DNA from: Acanthamoeba sp. SK_2022b
Taxonomy: Eukaryota > Discosea > Longamoebia > Acanthamoebidae
NCBI GenBank assembly: GCA_027943245.1
Contig: JANDJZ010000161.1
Span: forward strand, 1 to 64,000
Direction of reading: 5' to 3'
Length of the DNA: 64,000 nt
This document shows, one piece after another, positions 1-9,980 of the stretch; position 1 is the stretch's first letter, and the number at the start of each line of letters is the position of its first letter. The notes beneath the pieces are model-generated. The model searched no databases. It saw only the letters and a list, made by a program, of their open reading frames with translations, and had not been told where the DNA came from. Made by a program: the position numbers and the translations under genes.

Positions 1-1979
1 TGTCTTGGTCTGCCAGGGATTGGGCGTTGTCTCCGCCGCTCGGCGCGGCGAGAGTAGTATGGGCCAGCGAGGCCAGCACGTGATCGTAGTACAGGCGCGA
101 TACCTGACCGGCCACGGAGAGAAGATTACAGTTCCAATTCGATATGTACACGTCCTGAAAATCGATATTCTCTCGCTCCACCGTCGGTATCAACTGCAGT
201 TGAGAATAGATGATGTGTGTTGAGAACAATCAAACGACAACGAGAGAAGGGAGTGGGAGCAGTAGAAGTTGAAGAAAGAAGATAAAGAAGAACATGTACC
301 TGAGCAGCGATGTGGAAGCCCGAGCCTGTGGTTTGATGAGTCGAAAATCCAATATAAATGTGTCCGTTGTTTGGACTCGGGAACAGATCAGCCACAAACT
401 GGTCTCGTTCGCTGCCAAACAGAAAACGATCAGCCACGTGCATGTGAAAAAGTGATAATAAATAAATAAATAAATAAATAAATATCGTGAGTCAGCGGCA
501 GTCGTACTTGTCCATCGTTTCAAAGTTGTAGAGCATTAGTATGTTGGTGCGCGATGGCGGGCTCTTCTTGAGGATTCGCTTCATGTTTTCCAGGTAGGCC
601 GGGACCAGGTCCCAGTGAACGTCCACCTGCGCCGAAAGCTGCCTCGTGCTGACGCGATACGACGGCGTCGTGTCGGGATACATCGTGACCTCCACCACAC
701 GCTGATGCTCCTCCAGCGATGCTGCGTTTGGGCCAATAATTAAGTCAACGGTCAAACAAAAGTCAAACCGACAGGATGAGGAGTCAAGGCAAATCAAACA
801 CGCAGGCCCGACCGAGCGTGTACCGATGGTCATGAAGCCCAGCCCGTCTTTCTGCTGTTTGGTGAGCTGCTTGGGATTCCGCTTGGGCACTGCGATGGCC
901 GTCCTGTCGCCCGACGACGTGTCCGTGCGCACCTGGAACAGCGCCCGGCCGTCCACCAGCAGCGTGATCAGGCGCACGTTGGTCGTGAACGCCACCGACT
1001 TGACCAGGAACCTTCACCACCACCACACAAGCAGAACACGCACGTCAGGTGAGATGCACGGTCTGCGACAACTAACGTGCGGCGGCGTACTTGCACAGCT
1101 GGTCGAGGTCGAGCGGCAGGGGCTCGCGCCCTTCGAGAATGAAGGAGACCCACTTCTTGTCCTCGGCCTTCTGCGCTTCGGGAACGCCGTCGGCCTCGAT
1201 CTTGCCGCGCGTGGTGACCAGCATGTCGCCCTTCCAATGGAATGCCAGGTATTCGTCGCCCGACTTGACGATCGGCTGCTCCGTCACGGCAAACACCGAG
1301 TAGAAGCCCACGCCAAACATGCCGCACGCCTCCGAGTTGGGGTTGCCCTCGGCGATCTTGCGCACGCGGTTCCAGTCATCGCCGCTGAACGTGCGCCCGT
1401 TGTTACGGATCTCGATCTCGGTGGCCACGCATGTGCCGAATCGTCGCGCCGCCTCCGTTGCCTTGCCGCTGCCCTTGCCCTGCTTCCGCTTGCTACTCGC
1501 GCTCTCCGCCGACGCGTCGCCGTCGGCCGAGTCGTCGTTGCTGACGGCTGCAGAGGCCGACCACGAGCCCCAGTTGAAGATGTTGAGGATGGCCGAGGCG
1601 GCCGATGAAGCGGAAGACACGATAGAGGAGGAGGAGGAAGCTGCCGCTTCGCCATCAGCGGCGTTGGTTGGCCGATCGGGGTGGTAGGTGGCGGCAGCTC
1701 CCGTGCTGAGACGCACCTCGACATGAGAGGCGCCAGCATCGTTTGCATTCTGAATGAGCTCCCTGAACAAGGTGAACTCGGAACTGCACAAGATGCAATA
1801 ATTATTATTTTAATTTAGGTATTTTTTGTTTTATCAAAAAAAAAATGATGTCAGACAAGGTACCTGTAGCGAGCAAGGATCTTGTCGATGAGGTGGCGCT
1901 GGTTCACTTCCACACGCTCCTCTACGCCCTGTGCAAAAAGAAGGCTGCGCAGCTTTTCCGCAGACAGTTGTGCGTGCAT
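1..1979 (-). CDS. HSP90/HATPase_c-fold protein, sacsin/DUF3684-like (3' part off the window)
   Basis: This encodes the N-terminal part of a large ATPase of the GHKL (gyrase, HSP90, histidine kinase) superfamily. Six exons read cleanly with consistent phase: 1864-1979, 1091-1783, 824-1011, 508-721, 300-411 and 1-193 (open at the left edge). The start is taken at ATG 1979; an in-frame stop lies about 85 nt upstream. The N-box helix reads FRELIQNANDAGASHVEV, and the G box reads GMFGVGFYSVFAV, as in sacsin and in fungal proteins annotated DUF3684. A low-complexity Ser/Ala insert of about 75 residues sits between these motifs. Further on, FVADLFPSPNNGHIYIGF and the following HQTTG match the same family. 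Family members are very large, so most of the protein lies outside the window. A chaperone-like role is inferred from the fold; the client is unknown. Confidence 0.8.
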
Positions 1980-2280
1980 CTCTTGCTTGTTGTGCTGTTG
2001 CGTCTGAATGGAGACTCCCTCAGCTTGCGTGTGCCCTTGTGCCTTGGCGTTACGTGTCCTGCCGGGCCAGTATCAGTGAAGTCAACTCGTCGGCCTGGCA
2101 CCGGTGGCATCTTTGAGCATCTTTTTCCTGGTGGGCAAGAAATCCACAAGAATACATTCAAAAAACTCGATTGGCTGGGCGACTTCGGAGAAAGGTGGAA
2201 AAAGGGCGGAAAAAGCTACGGAAAGAAAGGAAAAGTTGTTCCAGCCTCGATCAACAAAGATTGTTGTTCGATTTTGTGAG

Positions 2281-4213
2281 ATGGGGCGCTCAAAGGACGA
2301 TGACAGGAAGAGGAAGAGGGAAGAGAAGGAGAAAGATAGAGAGAAGCGAAAGAAAGAGAAGACGTTGAAGAAGTTGCTCGAGACGCCCGAGGAGAAGCGA
2401 AGGAGGAGGCTCGAGAAGAAGGAACGCAAGGCCAGGAAGAGGCGAGAAAAGGAGCAAGAATCGCTGGCAGGCTACACCAACGAGGCCAATCCCTTCGGTG
2501 ATGCCAATTTGACTGATCGATTCGTGTGGAAGCTCAAGAGAGAGAAGGAGATCGCGTCCGGCAAGGTTCGCCCCGACGAGGTAGACGACATCAAGACCGA
2601 ACGCCTCCTGCGCGAAGAGCGACTGCGGGAGCTAGAGAAGGCCAAGAAGCGAAGGATTGAGAGGGAGAAGGAGCGAGAGCAATGGGAAGCAGAGAGGGAC
2701 CGCATGGCGCGCGAACGCGATGGATTGAGCTACGAGGACTGGGAGAAGCAAGAACAGACCTTCAACCTCGAGCAGGCCAAGCGTAGATCCGAGATTCGCA
2801 TTCAAGAGGGCCGGCCCAAACCCATCGACATTCTCTTCAAAAATCTCAACATGGATGTGCTCGATCTCGATATTGAGCTCAACGAGCCGTACAAGATCTT
2901 CTCTGATCTTTCGCTGCGAGAGCTCGAGGAGCTGCGCAAGGACATCCTCATGTACCTGCAGCTCGATTCCCACAAGGAATTCTGGCAATCGCTGCGCATC
3001 GTGTGCGACGACGAGATCGAGCAGCTTCGCCAGCGCGAAGAGGCCGAGCATCAGGCCAGGCGACAGGGCCTCGAGGCCAGCGGCGTGCACAAGGCGGTGA
3101 GCGAGGACGTGCTCGCCGTGTTCCGAGGTAAGACCTACGAGGATCTCAGCCGCATGCAGTCGCAGATCATGGCCAAGATCACCGCGGGCAACGCCGTCGA
3201 TCCCGAGTACTGGGAGGGTCTGCTCGCCCGTCTCGTGGTCTACAAGGCCAAGGCCAAGCTGCGCGACATCCATGCCGAGCTTCTGCGCCGCAAGCTGAGC
3301 CAGCTCGAGGCCGGCCAGATGCTCGAGGAAGCGCGCCGCACGGTGGAGGAACAGGAAGAGGAGGCGACAACGGTTGCCGCTGCTGCCGGCGTCAGCAGCG
3401 GCGGCTGGGACGACGAGCCCGAAGTCTCTGGCGGCGGCGGTGGCGGCGGCGAAGACGATGACGAGTGCCTCAGTCCCGAGCTCGTCAACGAGACGGACGA
3501 CGTCGAGGTGGTCGACCCCGAGCTCGACAAGCAGCGTCTCGAGGAGGAACGACAGCGCATCATGGAACGGGAGGCCAAGAAGCTGCAGGAGAGCACGCTC
3601 GCTCTCACATCGCCCGCGGTCAAGCTCTCCGACGCCGAGCTCTACCAGATCGAGGCCGAGCGGTCGATGGACGAGAACGAGGAGACCTTCAGCACGGAAG
3701 TGGCCCTCGAGGGCAAGAAGTACTGGTGGCAGGACAAGTATCGCCCACGCAAGCCGAGGTACTACAACCGCGTCCACACGGGCTACGAGTGGAACAAGTA
3801 CAACCAGAGCCACTACGACCACGACAACCCACCGCCCAAGACCGTCCAGGGCTACAAGTTCAACGTCTTCTACCCCGATCTCATCGACAAGCAGAAGGCC
3901 CCGCGCTACTTCATCGAGCCCAGCGACTCGCCAGACACCTGTATCATACGCTTCCACGCCGGCCCGCCGTACGAAGACGTAGCCTTCAAGTACGTGCAAC
4001 CTCCCTCCTCGTATTTTTGCTTGCGCGATGTAGTAGTAGTAAAAGTTGCATTGCCTCTCGATGAGTAGAAGACTGACCTTCTCTGCTTGCCTCACGAACA
4101 GGGTTGTGAATAGAGAGTGGGAGTACTCGCACAAGAGAGGCTTCAAGTGCGTGTTCGATCGAGGCATCATGCACCTGTGGTTCAACTTCAAGCGCTACCG
4201 ATACAGGCGCTAA
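2281..4213 (+). CDS. CACTIN: Cactin, spliceosome-associated protein
   Basis: Cactin is a conserved nuclear protein associated with the spliceosome and, in flies, with Rel/NF-kB signalling. There are two exons, 2281-3989 and 4102-4213, which splice in phase (AA|G) to about 606 residues; animal cactins are about 720-760. The start ATG 2281 is followed by the typical charged N-terminus rich in Lys, Arg and Glu and predicted to be coiled-coil. The hallmark NEANPFGDANLTDRFVWKL lies near residue 65. The C-terminal domain is present: KKYWWQDKYRPRKPRYYNRV, then after the intron REWEYSHKRGFKCVFDRG and a final WFNFKRYRYRR. Length and both diagnostic ends make this secure. The single 112-nt intron close to the 3' end is unusual in a window of intron-rich genes. 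Confidence 0.96.
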
Positions 4214-4444
4214 GCGACTTCCTGGGCCCGAGCACGAGCGATCGCTGCTTCCCTCTCTTCCGCGTTGGTGTCTCCTTGGACGGTGCAGTCACCAGCTGGC
4301 TTTATTTTATTGTTACTTCAAAGAAAAGGACAAGAAGAAATTCGAGTGTTTGCATGCACTGAATTGGATGAATTAGCTGAGTACTCAGGAGTAGGGAGGA
4401 GGAGCATAAAGGGCCCACGCGCAAGAATCTCTGCGCTACGTAGC

Positions 4445-5537
4445 ATGGACTGGGAAGATAGCGGTGCGATACGGCGGCTCTTCCACGGGGACATCTCGCG
4501 GGAGGAGGCCGAGGAGCGCTTGCTACGCCACGCTGCCGCCCATATGTCCGGAAGCGGGGAGGGGCTGTACCTGGTGAGGGCGAACCCCAGGAACACCTAC
4601 AGCCTCATCTTGTCCTTCACTGCCCTCAAGCCCGCGAGGAGGCAGGCCAAGAAGGACGAGTCCGCGGACGAGGAGCAGCCACCGAGTCACCACCAGCAGA
4701 GGGACATTGCCTCGCCAGAGCTCAAGCTCGGGGTGACGCACTGGCAGGTGAACGTCAACCGCTACTCGAAGGTAGAGGGCTTCTTCTTCATCAACAAGCC
4801 CAATTGCGTGAACCTCACCTTCGACGGGCTGCTGGCCGACGCTGCCTCCGCCCAGGCCCGCTCGCCCTTGCTCCGCCCAGAGGTCACACCACCCCCACTC
4901 GCGGCCCACGTACGTGTAGTGCGTGTGCGCGTCGTCGCCTGACATCGTCTTCTTCTACGTTTACAGGGAGAGACCGTCCAAAGTGCGTGGTGGGAAGAGC
5001 TGACTCTGTGGCACACGGACGACGTCCACAGCCCCGACTCCTTGCTCTGCACTTTGCCCGACGATCTCTTGGTGGGCGTCTTCCTCTTCCTGCCCGACCG
5101 CTCCAGCCTCGCCACCCTGCACCTCGTACGCGTGCCTCTCGTGCGCTGCATTCCTGCATTCCTGCCTGACTGCAGCGCATTCCTCACATACTACTTCCCA
5201 CACACACGCTCGTCTACATCAAGGTGTGCAAGCGCTTCTACGCCCTGGCCCGCGACAGCTCCGTGTGGCGCACGCTCTACCGAAGGGACTTTGGCCCTAG
5301 TGTGCCCCAGGTGCGCGGACAGATGGAGAGAGCGCTGCACGCGCCGCGGGGTTGCAGGCAAGCAAGCGCCGCTGGCGGTCAGCTGACCAACTCGGGGGCG
5401 TGATCTGCGCAGGTGCAGCTCGCAGCGAGCAACATCGACTGGAAGCTCAAGTATTACCTCGACCGCGCTCTGGTGCGTGTCGCGCCTTGGTGAAGGGGAG
5501 TCCATCGAACGCACGCTGGTCGCAACTCACTCATCAC

Positions 5538-5629
<92 letters not shown>

Positions 5630-6230
5630 CTGATCGCCGACAATGAGCCACGCGTGGTTGGGCTGAGTGTGGCTAGCGGTAGCCCATCGCGGAGCACCTC
5701 CGTCGCAGGCCGTAGCAGCTACTACATCGTGTACAGCGCCGAGGAGCCCGACGTGTTCCACTTTGTCTCGAATCGCGCGATCCTGAGTACTACTCCCACT
5801 CTCTCCCGCTTTCCACGTGGTCACGCACGCGCAAGGCAACGCACCGACGCGGCAGCTTCTCTCGCGCGTGGCGCGACTCGACAGACAGAGCGACATGCAG
5901 TGACGAGACTCTCCTCACGGGCAGGATCCCCATCTACCGCATCAAGAGCGGCTACAAGGTGCGCACGCGCGGCCCCGCTCGAAGCACGCGGCCTGCGTGC
6001 CACAACGTCAGCCCAATACTCAATCTAGTTGTCTTGTGTCGCGTGGTTTGCGTGCGCTTTTGTTGTTGTGTGTACAGGCGGGTTACTCGTTGGAAAGGGA
6101 TCCGGCGTCGTTGGGCAGCATCTACCCCTCGCTGCAGAGGCTCATCACCTATATCCGCCTGTACATGTGCCACGTGGATCCCTATCCATTGGCCTTCCTC
6201 CCGCCTGCTATCATGTCTGCTCCCCTGTAG
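4445..6230 (+). CDS. SH2 domain plus F-box protein
   Basis: This is probably a phosphotyrosine-directed SCF adaptor. Exon 1 (4445-4909) carries an SH2 domain starting about residue 10: RRLFHGDISREEAEERLL, then GLYLVRANPRNTYSLILSF with the phosphate-binding Arg, and later HWQVNVN and NLTFDGLL. Exons 2 (4967-5125) and 3 (5224-5310) together form an F-box: LPDDLLVGVFLFLPDRSSL, CKRFYALARDSSVWRTLY. Exon 4 is 5413-5472. Exon 5 starts at 5630, after an intron filled by a (TG)n tract. The last exons (5925-5958 and 6078-6230) read IPIYRIKSGYK and SIYPSLQRLITYIRLYM, which resemble the second half of an SH2 domain. The junction between exon 5 and the 5925 exon does not close in phase; an extra exon near 5814-5900 is likely. 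From memory, Dictyostelium also has an SH2/F-box protein (FbxB), so the architecture may be ancestral in Amoebozoa. Confidence 0.82.
5538..5628. repeat. (TC)n(TG)n microsatellite in an intron of the SH2/F-box gene
   Basis: About 18 nt of TC then about 70 nt of TG, running into the acceptor TGTGCAG. It lies wholly between exons 5413-5472 and 5630 onward. Confidence 0.95.
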
Positions 6231-6618
6231 TCATGGTACCCTTTGCGCCACCCATGCTGCGTTCTTGGGGAGCAGGCAATACCCGTGCCCAAAGCCAAAG
6301 GCTGGTTGGTTACACCCACAAACTTTGACTGGCTGCACAGTGGGCCAATAAATGTGTTCAAAAGAATCAACAGATAAGAGTTGTAATGACACATGTTCAG
6401 CTCATGTAGCTGGTGGTCAGGTACATGAACAGTAGGTTCCTATTGATCACTTCCTCCTTGTCAGTGCCTAGCCATTCAAGAGTATTACCAGGTAAGGTTT
6501 CATTGTCTTTCTAAGATCTGATATTAATATAATATACACGAGTTAATTTTGGTGTTCGTTTTGTTTGCAACGTACAAACACTGCACAAAAAGAACCGGCA
6601 TCAGCACAAGCCACCCCT

Positions 6619-7952
6619 ATGGAAGCACCACAAAAGAAACGCGTTGTTGCTGCGAAGGCGCACCAACGGTTCATGCAGTTCTTTTATCATTTGGAGGTGA
6701 TGCTGCTGCCGCACCTCCCGCCTTTAGCAGCAAGCGTGGGCTCGCGGGTGCACGGGGGAGACGTGCGCAAAACACTCTTAGCTCTCGGTCGTGCCACACG
6801 AGCCCAAGGGGCAAAGCAGGACGGGCTCCTCACGGGGGACGACTTCTTTATGATAAGGGAAGCTCTTAATGCGTACCACCACGGTGATTTTGGTATGTAC
6901 AGGGCCATGCGGGAATTGTTCCTTTCTTGAAGCCAACCTGTGGGCTAGGACCAGGAAACAGCACAAAACTCGACGACGGTGTCAGGCGGCAGCCAAGCTA
7001 CTCCGATCGGTAAACAAGTTCGCAGAGGCAGAGCGCTTGCTTGGCAAGTGGGAAGCGCTGTTATTTGGCAGGCTCGGCTCAGCGCCACAGACAAAGGTTT
7101 GCTCGCTTGCCTTTCTGGCTTCTGCTATGAACCGCACACTCTAACGCGTTGGAGTGGTGGCTACCAATACCTAAGAGCAGCCAGTTCGCTCCGCTCGCAC
7201 GCGCTCGACGCAACCATCGCCTTTCCACGAGCGGCAGCTCAAGAGAGGCGAGTATGAGTTCCATCGTAAGTTCACCCGATTCCCCGAGGATTCCCGGATC
7301 GAGTTCATTGAACGACCCGGAGAGTCCAAGGTTATCCTCAGAGCCCCCTCCGGCACCCTATCCAGCAGCCTGGTCCCCGAGCTGGAGACCGTGTTTTATT
7401 GTTTTAGCGGAGGAGCGATTTTACACCTGATACCCTACGTGACACGATGCATCGAAGAGATCTGCGCTCAGGAGCGTTGCGATGCGCACGTCGAGGCCAA
7501 GGCGGACACGTGGGGAATGCCGATTTCATGTGACATTTGCTTTCGAGTTTGGTTGCCCAAGGGTGGCAGAGCTTTGGTGGAACGACAGATATCATCCATT
7601 CGGGCTCGTCTATTCCCTGCGAGCGATGCGGCTTGGATAGCGCAGATGAGGAGCGAGCTGCTTGAACCATGCGTTCAGATTAAGGTCTTTACCTTTGATG
7701 ACCAAGCGTTATTGATTTTTATCTCGTCAGATCCTGATCTGGCTACAGTCGTGGCCAATCGCTTCGAGTGCGTAGCCCTTAATCCCACAACGTGAGTGTT
7801 TATCGACTAACACTGGCGATTGGTCAAACAGGAGTATGCACTACTTTCGGGCACAGAAGCAACCAGACCACTCCCTAGGCATAGGCCCCTTACTGGCTAG
7901 CTTTGCCCTCGTTGGTGGTGCACTCTACGCGTACACCAGGTGGAGACGCTAG
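6619..7952 (+). CDS. Orphan tail-anchored membrane protein
   Basis: I do not recognise the family. Four exons (6619-6892, 6933-7096, 7181-7791, 7832-7952) join with consistent phase to 389 residues. The intron at 6893-6932 is only 40 nt. The N-terminal 130 residues are predicted helical and rich in Leu, His and Arg. A Glu/Arg-rich middle follows (RFPEDSRIEFIERPGESKV), then a mixed alpha/beta stretch. The protein ends with one hydrophobic segment, IGPLLASFALVGGALYAY, followed by TRWRR and the stop. That is the arrangement of a C-tail-anchored protein, inserted post-translationally into the ER, mitochondrial or peroxisomal membrane with its body in the cytosol. The basic tail after the segment favours mitochondrial or peroxisomal targeting, but this is inference. 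The start is the first in-frame ATG of exon 1. Confidence 0.72.
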
Positions 7953-8181
7953 CTCGCTCCCCATGCCTCTCTACCTTGCAATTAGTTAGCTCAACGGGGG
8001 CGTCAAAAGACGTTTTTAATACAAACCTTACCAATCTAACACCTCCTCTGCAACGGCCCGAGTGCGGCTATTGATAGGGAGAGGTGGTCGCCTCCCAAGC
8101 CAAGACCGTACACTTCCCATCTCTTATTTTCAGCACAACACAACACGAGATCTCTCGCGCTACGATCCAACAACCATCACA

Positions 8182-8579
8182 TCAACCTGCCTGCGTCAAT
8201 GGGTAGTCGTCCTCTTCCTCGTCTTCACCACCGGCCTTGTCATCGTCGTCGTCGTCGTCCTTGTCGACCGCAGCGCCGGGCCTGGTGCGGGCCTGGTGTA
8301 CAAAGTGCATCTGAGAGAGCGTGAGCTGGCGTCGGATCTGGAGGATGCGCGACTCGAGCAGCTCCTCGCCCTCGCACAGCTTGAGGAGCGGCGTCAGCAG
8401 GTGCGCGATCACCCGCGTGTCGAAGCTCTGTCCCAGCAGCTTGTTGCGTTCGGCCTTGCTCAACGCGTACACGTTCCCTTTCTCGTCCATCGCCTTCTCC
8501 GTGTACCCTGATCATCACCACCACCACCATCAGTTCACTCCGCCGTGCACGACACACACACGCACACACGCACACACGC

Positions 8580-8634
<55 letters not shown>

Positions 8635-9897
8635 CACGCGCGCGCACCTGGAGGAAACCCGAGGATGCGCTCCATCTCGGTGGCCTTGAGTGATCGGCAC
8701 CTCTCCTGCCCGCGGATCTTGATCGTGTTGTACCTGGTTGGGGTGAGCAGCGACGACGGTGCATTCCATTCATTCCATCCATACGTGCATAGGCGGGAGA
8801 GACCAAACCGTTTGATGTCCTTGGGGTGGGCCATCAGGTCCTCGAACGATCGCTCGATGTAGGTCATGGTCGCGTTGTGGGTCGTGATGCACCCGCCCTG
8901 CGACACCAACGCCTCGCCGTCCTGGCACACGCGCACGCCCATCAAGACTATAAGTCGACACAAAACACACAACAGGACAGCCGAGGCGCGGTCGGGGTGC
9001 ACCTGGCTGAGGAACTCGGTGAACTTCTTGGCCTTGGGGAGGGCCCTGACGTTGCGGGGGAGGTTGTGCCAGTAGCACCGGTTCCTGTGCACGTTCGTGA
9101 GCCGCACGCTGTCGATGACCTCTGGCTCCACGCCCACCGAATCTGTCGACGCCATCACATCGGCCAGCGCGTCAGTCGGGCATGCGACAGAACGGGGAGG
9201 GAGAGGCGTGTGCGCGCGTGCGCACCCGATATCGTGGTTCGGTCCTTGCGGCTCATCGAGGCGACGTTCTCCAGCAGGAAATAGACCTTGTGGTGCTGGT
9301 CCTTGTCGCATAGGTGCCGCAGGTAGCGCTTGATCCTGTCGTAGAGTCTACACGTGAGTGAACTATACATATATAAAAAAATATAAATGTAGAATATGGA
9401 TTGATTTCTAATTTGATTTGTTGAATTATTTTTAATTGAAAAAAAAAAAATAGAGAAGGGAACGTGCCACAGGAAGTCGTAGAAGCGGTGGCTGGACCCT
9501 TCCTTGTAGTCGAGGCCCCGCTTGTGGCCCAAGACCGAGAGATCTGCGCCAGTCGCCCCCGCCATGTGAGCACGCAATACAGGGCAGGGGGAGAGAGAGA
9601 AGCGAAGAAGATGAGGGGTGAGACCGTTGCAAGGCGAGCCGCCGATCAAGAGGTCCACGGGCCCTGATTCGCAGACTGGGGATCGGGCAACGGAGCCGGT
9701 CACGGGTCAGCACACAGGAGGAGGCGGGGTTGGCGCCAACCCGCGCGCGATGGGGGATAGAGGCACCGATGGAGTGTAGGAGTTCCGGGGTTATCTTTTC
9801 GACGCAGTCCAGGAAGCGGATGAAGGGAAACTTGTCCGGCGGAAAGTTGGCTCGCACCACGGCCATCGCCACCTGGCCCATCGCACACCGCACACAT

Positions 9898-9980
<83 letters not shown>

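Noticed and set aside
492..507. Apparent stop ending the HATPase-fold protein near 495
   Set aside because: It lies inside an intron: donor GTACGAC at 507 and acceptor before 411 join the family sequence in phase.
2632..4191. 519-codon minus-strand ORF opposite cactin
   Set aside because: Pure antisense of a GC-biased exon; its composition (Leu, Val, Ala, Glu) is that of a shadow frame, and cactin is unmistakable on the other strand.
8551..9975. CA-repeat ORFs (His-Thr, Cys-Val or Val-Cys runs), here and at other tracts
   Set aside because: Translations of dinucleotide repeats inside introns; no coding support.
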